64,000 nucleotides of DNA from contig CM034546.1 of the NCBI GenBank assembly GCA_020055645.1, forward strand, positions 32,240,001 through 32,304,000, in the 5' to 3' direction. The stretch comes from Tomocerus qinae (taxonomy: Eukaryota > Arthropoda > Collembola > Entomobryomorpha > Tomoceridae). The first letter of the stretch is position 1. Each line of letters starts with the position of its first letter. Below are positions 21,275-35,181 of this stretch, piece by piece. The notes below the pieces were generated by a model. The model searched no databases. It was not told the DNA's origin and saw only the letters and a list, made by a program, of their open reading frames with translations. The position numbers were made by a program, and so were the translations under genes.

Positions 21275-22293
21275 AACGTTGAAATTCGTTAAATCTTCAG
21301 CTTAATTCATTATACAAAGTTTTCAATAAATTTTTGGGCAGCAAATAGGTTTTGGAACATTTCTAAGTCTATATGTTAGAGTTAATCCTTGGTAGGTAAA
21401 GTTGTAGTTTTAAAAACAGAAAATACTAACTTGTTTTATTTTCCGTCTTGTCAAGGCTTAATATTATTGCATTGGAATGTACCTATGTAGACATTCCATT
21501 TTCATAAATAAAGGATAATTTCATCGATTTCGTTTTAATCGAACCATTAAACACAATAACCAATAAACACAAATTTAAAATAATAACTCTTGAGACTGCA
21601 GCAATTTGTGGTGAAATAAATTGGCATGCTTAGAACGCAGACAATTAACAATCAAATTCGTCCAAGGGATAAATGTGGTGCCGTGTAAAATGAAAAATGT
21701 CGTCCTTGAAACATTTTTTAAAAGTCAAAGCCAGTATTTACTTCAAGTCGATGTTAAAATATACCCTTGGAAGCTGAAAAAATTGTCAGCCTTTTAGACT
21801 AAGATGCCATATGCATACATTTAATTAACGTAATTAGAGACATACTATTGGTTTCAAAATGTGTCAGCAAGTAGCAGATTATTTTTTGGTAAATTGGCAA
21901 AACTTTTGTATGAAATATTGGCCGGAAATATTCTCCTGATGTTTAGTTCATTATGTAATTGGTGAATGCATTATAATATTAATAAGTAATCAAAAACACA
22001 ACAGCTTTGTATGGCCGTGAATTTACTATATTCAGGGAATGGGGGATTTTGGAGTCGGTATTTCTTTGTCAAAATGTCTTTTAACTGACCCTGTACGCAG
22101 TCATTACTATCGTTGTTTTCGTTTACCAAAGCCATTGTTTTGAAATTATTTGCTTAATAGTCCTTATAAAAGCAACTAGCCAAAGAAATTACAGGGCACA
22201 AACTAAACTCATATTGACGGATTGCTATTGAAAATAAAAACCTTGCGAACAAAGAAAACTTTTTTGATCACAACTAACTGATTAAATTCCAAA

Positions 22294-23613
22294 ATGAAGT
22301 TTTCGGTATTACAATATATCAAATTTGTGGTCATTTGTGGCAGTTTGAGGCAAATAAATGGAGTTGAAATAGGGTCTTGTGCCGACAGTAAGTATATAAT
22401 ATCAAGTTGGAAATGATATATTTTATAATAAAACTGTCCTCATTGTTTACTAATATTACGTCAATAAATACTACTTTTTATAGAATGTCTTTTTGAGGCT
22501 GAGATAAAAAATAAAGATAAGTGTGACAAAATGTCTTCTGACTCGTTGATGTTTTATTACGACCCTAAAACCGACTCTTGCCTCTCGTCCAAATGTTTGT
22601 ACGACTTTGACCTGTATTTCAAAACGGATAAAGAATGTACCGCCAAATGTAGCAGCTGTGGCCGACTTTGGAAAAAATACAAGCCTGAAGGTATGAATAA
22701 TTATATGGTGGCACCTTTACGCCCATGTAGAGTGACAGGTATTCCTTAGCTTCTAACACTTAAATCAAATAAATCATTACGAAGCAGAAATGTTTTAATA
22801 GCAAAATAAGTTTACCAAGGCATGACTACCTGATCTGTGAAATCTGACGAACATTTAAAAAGGCTTAGAAATGTAATTTAATCTTTAAGTAAGCTTTGTC
22901 AATCGAGCAATATTTTGTTATTTTATGTTCAATCGAACGAGTTGGGACAATTTTCGTTATCTGCCGACTTTCACAGCTTTTCGTTTACTTGCCCGTGTCA
23001 GGCGATGATTACAACTTGTTTCTGACAGCCAGCAGACCAGTTTTCTGACATTTGTACACCAGCCATAAGTCAAAAGCCATGATATTTTAACTCTCTACCA
23101 AAAGAGCTAACCAAGGATATTGGACTATCCGTGATTAGGGGGTTTATTTTTAATTTATTGAAATCATTTTTCTAATAAATAATGAAATTTTACTACTGTG
23201 TCTTAAGGCTACCCCGAACTTATAAGGTCAATAGCAAATAAATGCTTTCTTTCTCTTCCGTTTTCTTATGTTTTTCTTAGATAGATACTGCAAATACTTT
23301 TCATATATAAATAGATACACGTACACGCAGTAATTGAAATAAAAAATATTTTAATAAAAACAGTTAATAAAATATATATTATTAATTTTTGACAGACAAC
23401 TGCTTAAAACGTGTTCAAATCCAAGCATTCCGCTCAGAGTCATCTCCTCCAGCAACTAATCCTACAAATATTTGGACGTTTGATAGAGACATTGGAAAAT
23501 GCGTCGAGAATAATATTTACCATAGTATGTTAAAGAAAGATTGGTACGTCGAAGAAGGATTCGTAGCAGAGTTGACTAAAGATGGGTGTGAAAAGAAATG
23601 CCCACCCATATAA
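22294..23613 (+). CDS. Gene A4: secreted two-domain Kunitz-like protein
   Basis: Exons 22294-22387, 22484-22738, 23396-23613; five-T exon 2, frame intact over 188 codons. Protein identical to A2 (Gly150, Asn155, Gly180). Intron 2 carries AGATACACG like A3, not CATACACG like A2, so this copy is a mosaic between its two neighbours' types. Confidence 0.8.
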
Positions 23614-24127
23614 CCCATTGAATTGGCTGATCTACAACCTCTAATACTGCTTGCGTCAATGATGTTTTGCTTATTTTAATTTAAAGTATGTTTCAATTTC
23701 ACATTTGTACACCTGTTATGACAAATGTATAGTTTTGTGGAACAAATAAAAACACAAGTTAACTGAGTCATGTACAAATATTTATTTGCATTCTTTATTT
23801 CACAAGTTTGTGTAACTACAAATTTTGAAATGACATAGTCCATTAATCGTAAACATTTAGAGGTTTAAGCTTAAGATTACGAGATTAATAATTGATTGAC
23901 CCGCAAGACCCCATTATTTTATTTTCAAAGAATTTAAATTTATTTATTTGAATGCATAGTTTAGAGCTTTTAAGCATTTTAAAATATAGTTTTGCCTATT
24001 ATAGCTATTATCTATAATTGGTATATAGCCTATATGAATCTACTTTCTATCTACCACTGTCCACCAAACCATATTTCACACAGATTCCTTTACTTTTACT
24101 CAGATTATGAGCTTCCATGACGACTTG

Positions 24128-24224
24128 TCACTCGTGTTCTACAAGTCTACAATTTGGGGGCGATCCTTTGTAACCCTTTTTGCATTTGCAGTAAGAATTG
24201 TCCTCACAAATCTCCGAACTTATT
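24128..24224 (-). CDS. Exon C4: EGF/TIL-like terminal exon
   Basis: 97-bp frame identical to C1 at the base level as read; acceptor and TGA intact. Confidence 0.5.
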
Positions 24225-24358
24225 CTGCAAACTAGAAATCAAAAACTAGTTTAGTCATTAATGAAATCAGCAGATCCGGACTAGTAAAGACATGGGAATC
24301 ATTCGAGTCGATTCTATAAATTGTAACGGAGTAAAGAAATGTGATAAGAAATGAAGGA

Positions 24359-24635
24359 TTATTTACATTTTGTACCACACAAACATTTGCCGTTGAAGCA
24401 AATGACAGGATTTTGTTCCCGGCTTTTTAAGTGGTTTAACGATGTCAGTGCCTGAAACTCATTGTCAGTTCCCAATCCTATAAAATATAATTTTTGAAAT
24501 TAAAGATTGGATGAATTTTAAAAGCTAAAAAGTCGTTAAGATATTCAGACAAAAATATAGGTTACCTGTACTTTCCGTTTCCAAAATGGGAAAAGCTAAA
24601 ATGATGAGTGCACAAGTAGAGACTAAAAACTTCAT
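24359..24635 (-). CDS. Gene B4: secreted four-cysteine peptide
   Basis: Exons 24635-24566 and 24477-24359, protein as B2. One substitution just past the stop codon (ATGAAGG for ATGTAGG on the plus strand) is private. The GAC insertion beside the candidate TATA box (about 24752) is shared only with B6. Confidence 0.7.
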
Positions 24636-27529
24636 TTTTTCCCAATTTTTTGTGCTCCGCTAACTGAATGGTTTCAACTGAAAGTTAATCCAAATTAAAA
24701 GGATTTGAACGATGTGGTATAAATAATGATGATTTTTGTCGAGAAGAATGACGACTTATATACTGACAAAGTTTGCAAAAGAAACGTAAATAAAATAATC
24801 ACATTCACTTATTATCACAAAATGATGGTTAAAATCGTTATGCGTACATAAAATTTGTAAAACATATGTTTCATCCAGGAATTTAATTTTGCAATCTTCT
24901 TTGGTAATGACATTTAGCTGTACGGCAACTCAATGTTTTACTACTTGAAGCGATTGGAAAATGTTGCTAAAGTTTATTGGCACGTGTCCACCTGCCCATA
25001 ATATGGATCTCCATACTTACTTGAAACATATTTTTCGGGTTGCCAATGTATTCTGAAAAGAGTTTTATGACATTTTTGTCATATTACTATATTGCAGGCT
25101 ACATATTGTATAACATATATAAGTAATTGAATAACAAGATTTTAGTGCCCCTTGTGTAAAGTATATTGTGTAGATTATGTATTTATTCTCCTATTTCTGT
25201 GATATTCTTGCATGAAATACATACATACTTGATAAGCAATATGCACACATTCAATGTGTATAATTCTCATATTATATATTATGTATCTTAACACTGCCGT
25301 GGTCCAACCCTTGCTTTTTAATAATACGGTTGTCAAAAGCACACAGCAGTCTAAATAATTTAAAAGATTGGTATTACAGACTTTTTGTTTTCATTAATTT
25401 ATGACAAGTTACAACGGTATTTTATGCTATTTCCTGTTCATATGCATTAAATATCAGCAAATGTGATCACTTTCTTGTTCCCATGACACAGACAACGTTA
25501 TTGATCGGCTAAGAATTCCATAATTTGGCAGGCAATATTTTTACATTTTTTACTAATTGAAAAGTTTAGTAAATATGAATCTACATACTTTGGAAAACCT
25601 ACCCCTATATATATTATTACGGTTACAGGCTTTCCTATATTTTTAACATTATTTCAACTATACCCTAGAAAAATTTTTTTATTCCAATTATATTTTGTTT
25701 ACATCTATTAAACTAAAACGCCATCAACTGTAAAATTATTTGTAATTAAGGTCGATTAGCCTATTTTTGATGCGACATGGAGCCGAAAATGACTATTTTT
25801 GACTAGACATACCAACAATTATATTATGTGTCAATATAATACAAATACCTATAGGTCAATGAGCACTATCAAATAGGTTAGAATCATCAACTAATATCAA
25901 TCAGTTGCAATCAAAAGGTGTAGCTACTCAAACTATACCGAGCCCGTGATCTATGACTGCATGAATTAGAAAGATTCCAAGACAGATACGTTTTTATACA
26001 TAGGCTAGTGTGTGGCCGAGTGCGAGTGAATTACATGGATGATAATTTTTATTTCCCAATTCATTTGAAACTCTCAAATCAGCATTCAGCATGATTTCTG
26101 TGCCGAAACTAACGGTAGATAAATATTTTATTTTTTCCTGCTAATTTTGTTAAAAATGAAACCAAATTGCCATTTTTTGAATTTCACACAACTGGAAAAA
26201 AACTTAACTTGTGAAATTATAGAAACTGAAGTTTGAGTAGTTACATCTTTCCGTTGCAACTCGATCCAGCCAAATGATTTTCAGGATAGTGTAGTGGGAA
26301 ATGCCTACTAAAATTCTATGAAAATACTGGCTGCCCGGTTTTGCACAATTTGTTTTAAAAAATGTTCAAAAAGGGTTAAAATGAAAATTTTGACCGCGGC
26401 ATTTTATTGCAACCCTAGTCGTGCCATACATCAACGAAAAGCTGACATTTCAAGCTTTCTGGTGGTGCTAATTTCACATTTCTGCGTTCAGTAGTTTCCG
26501 AGTTGGTAACAAGGTAACTTGACAACTTGAAAACCATCAATAAGGCAGCCGCTCACGTTGTTGAGCCGCATCTAGGCCACAGTGGGGCGTTGAAATTCGT
26601 TAAGTCTATAGGTTAGAGTTAATCCTTGGTAGGTAAAGTTGTAGTTTTAAAAACAGAAAATACTAACTTGTTTTATTTTCCGTCTTTTCAAGGCTTAATA
26701 TTATTGCATTGGAATGTACGTATGTAGACATTCCATTTTCATAAATAAAGGATAATTTCATCGATTTCGTTTTATAATCGAACCATTAAACACAATAACC
26801 AATAAACACAAATTTAAAATAATAACTCTTGAGACTGCAGCAATTTGTGGTGAAATAAATTGGCATGCTTAGAACGCAGACAATTAACAATCAAATTCGT
26901 AAAGGCGACAAATGTGGTAAAATGAAAAATGTCGTCCTTGAAACATGTTTTTAAAGTCAAAGCCAGTATTTACTTCAAGTCGATGTTAAAATATACCCTT
27001 GGAAGCTGAAAAAATTGTCAGCCTTTTAGACTAAGATGCCATATGCATACATTTAATTAACGTAATTAGAGACATACTATTGGTTTCAAAATGTGTCAGC
27101 AAGTAGCCCAAAGATTATTTTTTGGTAAATTGGCAAAACGTTTGCATAAAATATTGGCCGGAAATTCTCCCCTGATGTTTAGTTCATTATGTAATTGGTG
27201 AATGCATTATAATATTAATAAGTAATCAAAAACACAACAGCTTTGTATGGCCGTGAATTTACTATATTCAGGGAATGGGGGATTTTGGAGTCGGTATTTC
27301 TTTGTCAAAATGTCTTTTAACTGACCCTGTACGCAGTCATTACTATCGTTGTTTTCGTTTACCAAAGCCATTGTTTTGAAATTATTTGCTTAATAGTCCT
27401 TATAAAAGCAACTAGCCAAAGAAATTACAGGGCACAAACTAAACTCATATTGACGGATTGCTATTGAAAATAAAAACCTTGCGAACAAAGAAAACTTTTT
27501 TGATCACAACTAACTGATTAAATTCCAAA

Positions 27530-28849
27530 ATGAAGTTTTCGGTATTACAATATATCAAACTTGTGGTCATTTGTGGCAGTTTGAGGCAAATAAATGGAGT
27601 TGAAATAGGATCTTGTGCCGACAGTAAGTATATAATATCTAGTTGGAAATGATATATTTTATAATAAAACTGTCCTCATTGTTTACTAATATTACGTCAA
27701 TAAATACTACTTTTTATAGAATGTCTTTTTGAGGCTGAGATAAAAAATAAAGATAAGTGTGACAAAATGTCTTCTGACTCGTTGATGTTTTATTACGACC
27801 CTAAAACCGACTCTTGCCTCTCGTCCAAATGTTTGTACGACTTTGACCTGTATTTCAAAACGGATAAAGAATGTACCGCCAAATGTAGCAGCTGTGGCCG
27901 ACTTTGGAAAAAATACAAGCCTGAAGGTATGAATAATTATATGGTGGCACCTTTACGCCCATGTAGAGTGACAGGTATTCCTTAGCTTCTAACACTTAAA
28001 TCAAATAAATCATTACGAAGCAGAAATGTTTTAATAGCAAAATAAGTTTACCAAGGCATGACTACCTGATCTGTGAAATCTGACGAACATTTAAAAAGGC
28101 TTAGAAATGTAATTTAATCTTTAAGTAAGCTTTGTCAATCGAGCAATATTTTGTTATTTTATGTTCAATCGAACGAGTTGGGACAATTTTCGTTATCTGC
28201 CGACTTTCACAGCTTTTCGTTTACTTGCCCGTGTCAGGCGATGATTACAACTTGTTTCTGACAGCCAGCAGACCAGTTTTCTGACATTTGTACACCAGCC
28301 ATAAGTCAAAAGCCATGATATTTTAACTCTCTACCAAAAGAGCTAACCAAGGATATTGGACTATCCGTGATTAGGGGGTTTATTTTTAATTTATTGAAAT
28401 CATTTTTCTAATAAATAATGAAATTTTACTACTGTGTCTTAAGGCTACCCCTAACTTATAAGGTCAATAGCAAATAAATGCTTTCTTTCTCTTCCGTTTT
28501 CTTATGTTTTTCTTAGATAGATACTGCAAATACTTTTCATATATAAATACATACACGTACACGCAGTAATTGAAATAAAAAATATTTTAATAAAAACAGT
28601 TAATAAAATATATATTATTAATTTTTGACAGACAACTGCTTAAAACGTGTTCAAATCCAAGCATTCCGCTCAGAGTCATCTCCTCCAGCAACTAATCCTA
28701 CAAATATTTGGACGTTTGATAGAGACATTGGAAAATGCGTCGAGAAAAATATTTACCATAGTATGTTAAAGAAAGATTGGTACGTCGAAGAAGGATTCGT
28801 AGCAGAGTTGACTAAAGATGGGTGTGAAAAGAAATGCCCACCCATATAA
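27530..28849 (+). CDS. Gene A5: secreted two-domain Kunitz-like protein, signal-peptide variant
   Basis: Exons 27530-27623, 27720-27974, 28632-28849; intact frame. It differs from A2 by Phe11 to Leu in the signal peptide (CTT), which keeps hydrophobicity, and by Asn155 to Lys in domain 2. It has GGA rather than GGG at Gly27, shared with A7. Confidence 0.8.
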
Positions 28850-29363
28850 CCCATTGAATTGGCTGATCTACAACCTCTAATACTGCTTGCGTCAATGATG
28901 TTTTGCTTATTTTAATTTAAAGTATGTTTCAATTTCACATTTGTACACCTGTTATGACAAATGTATAGTTTTGTGGAACAAATAAAAACACAAGTTAACT
29001 GAGTCATGTACAAATATTTATTTGCATTCTTTATTTCACAAGTTTGTGTAACTACAAATTTTGAAATGACCAAGTCCATTAATCGTAAACATTTAGAGGT
29101 TTAAGCTTAAGATTACGAGATTAATAATTGATTGACCCGCAAGACCCCATTATTTTATTTTCAAAGAATTTAAATTTATTTATTTGAATGCATAGTTTAG
29201 AGCTTTTAAGCATTTTAAAATATAGTTTTGCCTATTATAGCTATTATCTATAATTGGTATATAGCCTATATGAATCTACTTTCTATCTACCACTGTCCAC
29301 CAAACCATATTTCACACAGATTCCTTTACTTTTACTCAGATTATGAGCTTCCATGACGACTTG

Positions 29364-29460
29364 TCACTCGTGTTCTACAAGTCTACAATTTGGGGGCGAT
29401 CCTTTGTAACCCTTTTTGCATTTGCAGTAAGAATTGTCCTCACAAATCTCCGAACTTATT
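29364..29460 (-). CDS. Exon C5: EGF/TIL-like terminal exon
   Basis: 97-bp frame, acceptor and stop intact, residues as in C1. Confidence 0.5.
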
Positions 29461-29594
29461 CTGCAAACTAGAAATCAAAAACTAGTTTAGTCATTAATGA
29501 AATCAGCAGATCCGGACTAGTAAAGACATGGGAATCATTCGAGTCGATTCTATAAATTGTAACGGAGTAAAGAAATGTGATAAGAAATGTAGGA

Positions 29595-29871
29595 TTATTT
29601 ACATTTTGTACCACACAAACATTTGCCGTTGAAGCAAATGACAGGATTTTGTTCCCGGCTTTTTAAGTGGTTTAACGATGTCAGTGCCTGAAACTCATTG
29701 TCAGTTCCCAATCCTATAAAATATAATTTTTGAAATTAAAGATTGGATGAATTTTAAAAGCTAAAAAGTCGTTAAGATATTCAGACAAAAATATAGGTTA
29801 CCTGTACTTTCCGTTTCCAAAATGGGAAAAGCTAAAATGATGAGTGCACAAGTAGAGACTAAAAACTTCAT
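29595..29871 (-). CDS. Gene B5: secreted four-cysteine peptide
   Basis: Exons 29871-29802 and 29713-29595, protein as B2. An additional A in the upstream A-run (about 29937) lies in the 5' flank and does not touch the coding exons. Confidence 0.7.
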
Positions 29872-32840
29872 TTTTTCCCAATTTTTTTGTGCTCCGCTAA
29901 CTGAATGGTTTCAACTGAAAGTTAATCCAAATTAAAAAGGATTTGAACGATGTGGTATAAATAATGATGATTTTTGTCGAGAAGAATGACTTATATACTG
30001 ACAAAGTTTGCAAAAGAAACGTAAATAAAATAATCACATTCACTTATTATCACAAAATGATGGTTAAAATCGTTATGCGTACATAAAATTTGTAAAACAT
30101 ATGTTTCATCCAGGAATTTAATTTTGCAATCTTCTTTGGTAATGACATTTAGCTGTACGGCAACTCAATGTTTTACTACTTGAAGCGATTGGAAAATGTT
30201 GCTAAAGTTTATTGGCACGTGTCCACCTGCCCATAATATGGATCTCCATACTTACTTGAAACATATTTTTCGGGTTGCCAATGTATTCTGAAAAGAGTTT
30301 TATGACATTTTTGTCATATTACTATATTGCAGGCTACATATTGTATAACATATATAAGTAATTGAATAACAAGATTTTAGTGCCCCTTGTGTAAAGTATA
30401 TTGTGTAGATTATGTATTTATTCTCCTATTTCTGTGATATTCTTGCATGAAATACATACATACTTGATAAGCAATATGCACACATTCAATGTGTATAATT
30501 CTCATATTATATATTATGTATCTTAACACTGCCGTGGTCCAACCCTTGCTTTTTAATAATACGGTTGTCAAAAGCACACAGCAGTCTAAATAATTTAAAA
30601 AAGATTGGTATTACAGACTTTTTGTTTTCATTAATTTATGACAAGTTACAACGGTATTTTATGCTATTTCCTGTTCATATGCATTAAATATCAGCAAATG
30701 TGATCACTTTCTTGTTCCCATGACACAGACAACGTTATTGATCGGCTAAGAATTCCATAATTTGGCAGGCAATATTTTTACATTTTTTACTAATTGAAAA
30801 GTTTAGTAAATATGAATCTACATACTTTGGAAAACCTACCCCTATATATATTATTACGGTTACAGGCTTTCCTATATTTTTAACATTATTTCAACTATAC
30901 CCTAGAAAAATTTTTTATTCCAATTATATTTTGTTTACATCTATTAAACTAAAACGCCATCAACTGTAAAATTATTTGTAATTAAGGTCGATTAGCCTAT
31001 TTTTGATGCGACATGGAGCCGAAAATGACTATTTTTGACTAGACATACCAACAATTATATTATGTGTCAATATAATATAAATACCTATAGGTCAATGAGC
31101 ACTATCAAATAGGTTAGAATCATCAACTAATATCAATCAGTTGCAATCAAAAGGTGTAGCTACTCAAACTATACCGAGCCCGTGATCTATGACTGCATGA
31201 ATTAGAAAGATTCCAAGACAGATACGTTTTTATACATAGGCTAGCGTGTGGCCGAGTGCGAGTGAATTACATGGATGATAATTTTTATTTCCCAATTCAT
31301 TTGAAACTCTCAAATCAGCATGATTTCTGTGCTGAAGCTAACGGTAGATAAATATTTTATTTTTTCCTGCTAATTTTGTTAAAAATGAAACCAAATTGCC
31401 ATTTTTTGAATTTCACACAACTGGAAAAAAACTTAACTTGTGAAATTATAGAAACTGAAGTTTGAGTAGTTACATCTTTCCGTTGCAACTCGATCCAGCC
31501 AAATGATTTTCAGGATAGTGTAGTGGGAAATGCCTACCAAAATTCTATGAAAATACTGGCTGCCCGGTTTTGCACAATTTGTTTTAAAAAATGTTCAAAA
31601 AGGGGTAAAATGAAAATTTTGACCTCGGCATTTTATTGCAACCCTAGTCGTGCCATACATTAACGAAAAGCTGACAATTTAAGCTTTCTGTTGGTGCTAA
31701 TTTCACATTTATACGTTCAGTGATTTCCGAGTTGGTAACAAGGTAACTTGACAACTTGGAAACCATCAATAAGGCAGCCGCTCACGTTGTTGAGCCGCAT
31801 CTAGGCCACAGTAGGGGGGCGTTGAAATTCGTTAAATCTTCAGCTTAATTCATTATACAAAGTTTTCAATAAATTTTTGGGCAGCAAATAGGTTTTGGAA
31901 CATTTCTAAGTCTATATGTTAGAGTTAATCCTTGGTAGGTAAAGTTGTAGTTTTAAAAACAGAAAATACTAACTTGTTTTATTTTCCGTCTTGTCAAGGC
32001 TTAATATTATTGCATTGGAATGTACCTATGTAGACATTCCATTTTCATAAATAAAGGATAATTTCATCGATTTCGTTTTAATCGAACCATTAAACACAAT
32101 AACCAATAAACACAAATTTAAAATAATAACTCTTGAGACTGCAGCAATTTGTGGTGAAATAAATTGGCATGCTTAGAACGCAGACAATTAACAATCAAAT
32201 TCGTCCAAGGGATAAATGTGGTGCCGTGTAAAATGAAAAATGTCGTCCTTGAAACATTTTTTAAAAGTCAAAGCCAGTATTTACTTCAAGTCGATGTTAA
32301 AATATACCCTTGGAAGCTGAAAAAATTGTCAGCCTTTTAGACTAAGATGCCATATGCATACATTTAATTAACGTAATTAGAGACATACTATTGGTTTCAA
32401 AATGTGTCAGCAAGTAGCCCAAAGATTATTTTTTGGTAAATTGGCAAAACGTTTGCATAAAATATTGGCCGGAAATTCTCCCCTGATGTTTAGTTCATTA
32501 TGTAATTGGTGAATGCATTATAATATTAATAAGTAATCAAAAACACAACAGCTTTGTATGGCCGTGAATTTACTATATTCAGGGAATGGGGGATTTTGGA
32601 GTCGGTATTTCTTTGTCAAAATGTCTTTTAACTGACCCTGTACGCAGTCATTACTATCGTTGTTTTCGTTTACCAAAGCCATTGTTTTGAAATTATTTGC
32701 TTAATAGTCCTTATAAAAGCAACTAGCCAAAGAAATTACAGGGCACAAACTAAACTCATATTGACGGATTGCTATTGAAAATAAAAACCTTGCGAACAAA
32801 GAAAACTTTTTAGATCACAACTAACTGATTAAATTCCAAA

Positions 32841-34159
32841 ATGAAGTTTTCGGTATTACAATATATCAAATTTGTGGTCATTTGTGGCAGTTTGAGGCAA
32901 ATAAATGGAGTTGAAATAGGGTCTTGTGCCGACAGTAAGTATATAATATCAAGTTGGAAATGATATATTTTATAATAAAACTGTCCTCATTGTTTACTAA
33001 TATTACGTCAATAAATACTACTTTTTATAGAATGTCTTTTTGAGGCTGAGATAAAAAATAAAGATAAGTGTGACAAAATGTCTTCTGACTCGTTGATGTT
33101 TTATTACGACCCTAAAACCGACTCTTGCCTCTCGTCCAAATGTTTGTACGACTTTGACCTGTATTTCAAAACGGATAAAGAATGTACCGCCAAATGTAGC
33201 AGCTGTGGCCGACTTTGGAAAAAATACAAGCCTGAAGGTATGAATAATTATATGGTGGCACCTTTACGCCCATGTAGAGTGACAGGTATTCCTTAGCTTC
33301 TAACACTTAAATCAAATAAATCATTACGAAGCAGAAATGTTTTAATAGCAAAATAAGTTTACCAAGGCATGACTACCTGATCTGTGAAATCTGACGAACA
33401 TTTAAAAAGGCTTAGAAATGTAATTTAATCTTTAAGTAAGCTTTGTCAATCGAGCAATATTTTGTTATTTTATGTTCAATCGAACGAGTTGGGACAATTT
33501 TCGTTATCTGCCGACTTTCACAGCTTTTCGTTTACTTGCCCGTGTCAGGCGATGATTACAACTTGTTTCTGACAGCCAGCAGACCAGTTTTCTGACATTT
33601 GTACACCAGCCATAAGTCAAAAGCCATGATATTTTAACTCTCTACCAAAAGAGCTAACCAAGGATATTGGACTATCCGTGATTAGGGGTTTATTTTTAAT
33701 TTATTGAAATCATTTTTCTAATAAATAATGAAATTTTACTACTGTGTCTTAAGGCTACCCCTAACTTATAAGGTCAATAGCAAATAAATGCTTTCTTTCT
33801 CTTCCGTTTTCTTATGTTTTTCTTAGATAGATACTGCAAATACTTTTCATATATAAATACATGCACGTACACGCAGTAATTGAAATAAAAAATATTTTAA
33901 TAAAAACAGTTAATAAAATATATATTATTAATTTTTGACAGACAACTGCTTAAAACGTGTTCAAATCCAAGCATTCCGCTCAGAGTCATCTCCTCCAGCA
34001 ACTAATCCTACAAATATTTGGACGTTTGATAGAGACATTGGAAAATGCGTCGAGAATAATATTTACCATAGTATGTTAAAGAAAGATTGGTACGTCGAAG
34101 AAGGATTCGTAGCAGAGTTGACTAAAGATGAGTGTGAAAAGAAATGCCCACCCATATAA
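32841..34159 (+). CDS. Gene A6: secreted two-domain Kunitz-like protein, Glu180 form
   Basis: Exons 32841-32934, 33031-33285, 33942-34159; intact. First copy in the array with TKDECEKKC (Glu180) where A2 has Gly, directly before Cys181; A8, A9 and A11 share it. Intron 2 carries the CATGCACG marker. Upstream sequence has TTTTTAGATC in place of the usual TTTTTTGATC. Confidence 0.8.
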
Positions 34160-34673
34160 CCCATTGAATTGGCTGATCTACAACCTCTAATACTGCTTGC
34201 GTCAATGATGTTTTGCTTATTTTAATTTAAAGTATGTTTCAATTTCACATTTGTACACCTGTTATGACAAATGTATAGTTTTGTGGAACAAATAAAAACA
34301 CAAGTTAACTGAGTCATGTACAAATATTTATTTGCATTCTTTATTTCACAAGTTTGTGTAACTACAAATTTTGAAATGACCAAGTCCATTAATCGTAAAC
34401 ATTTAGAGGTTTAAGCTTAAGATTACGAGATTAATAATTGATTGACCCGCAAGACCCCATTATTTTATTTTCAAAGAATTTAAATTTATTTATTTGAATG
34501 CATAGTTTAGAGCTTTTAAGCATTTTAAAATATAGTTTTGCCTATTATAGCTATTATCTATAATTGGTATATAGCCTATATGAATCTACTTTCTATCTAC
34601 CACTGTCCACCAAACCATATTTCACACAGATTCCTTTACTTTTACTCAGATTATGAGCTTCCATGACGACTTG

Positions 34674-34770
34674 TCACTCGTGTTCTACAAGTCTACAATT
34701 TGGGGGCGATCCTTTGTAACCCTTTTTGCATTTGCAGTAAGAATTGTCCTCACAAATCTCCGAACTTATT
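34674..34770 (-). CDS. Exon C6: EGF/TIL-like terminal exon
   Basis: 97-bp frame, acceptor and stop intact, residues as in C1. Confidence 0.5.
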
Positions 34771-34904
34771 CTGCAAACTAGAAATCAAAAACTAGTTTAG
34801 TCATTAATGAAATCAGCAGATCCGGACTAGTAAAGACATGGGAATCATTCGAGTCGATTCTATAAATTGTAACGGAGTAAAGAAATGTGATAAGAAATGT
34901 AGGA

Positions 34905-35181
34905 TTATTTACATTTTGTACCACACAAACATTTGCCGTTGAAGCAAATGACAGGATTTTGTTCCCGGCTTTTTAAGTGGTTTAACGATGTCAGTGCCTG
35001 AAACTCATTGTCAGTTCCCAATCCTATAAAATATAATTTTTGAAATTAAAGATTGGATGAATTTTAAAAGCTAAAAAGTCGTTAAGATATTCAGACAAAA
35101 ATATAGGTTACCTGTACTTTCCGTTTCCAAAATGGGAAAAGCTAAAATGATGAGTGCACAAGTAGAGACTAAAAACTTCAT
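34905..35181 (-). CDS. Gene B6: secreted four-cysteine peptide
   Basis: Exons 35181-35112 and 35023-34905, protein as B2. Shares the promoter-proximal GAC insertion (about 35297) with B4, although the units are not adjacent. Confidence 0.7.

Larger units (their letters stand above)
17582..23613 (+). repeat. Unit 4 (6032 bp, L spacer): C3, B3, foldback, A4
   Basis: Nearly base-for-base the same as unit 2 at an offset of 11,340 bp, the strongest pairwise match in the array. Gene-free spacer from about 18730 to 22164 with the ~415-bp segment and full foldback. Confidence 0.9.
23614..28849 (+). repeat. Unit 5 (5236 bp, S spacer with extra 74-bp deletion): C4, B4, A5
   Basis: The shortest unit. 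It has the S join (about 25836-25920) plus the 74-bp deletion at about 26604, flanked by TAA. The gene A 5' flank (26580-27200) carries the GTAAAGGCGACAAATG / CCCAAAGATT haplotype otherwise seen complete only in unit 1. Gene-free spacer about 24760-27400. Confidence 0.9.
28850..34159 (+). repeat. Unit 6 (5310 bp, S spacer): C5, B5, A6
   Basis: S join at about 31070-31150. The arm end reads CAGTAGGGGGGCG (about 31810), a variant shared with units 7 and 8. The gene A flank is a hybrid: GTCCAAGGG haplotype at about 32202 followed by CCCAAAGATT at about 32418. Gene-free spacer about 30000-32711. Confidence 0.9.
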
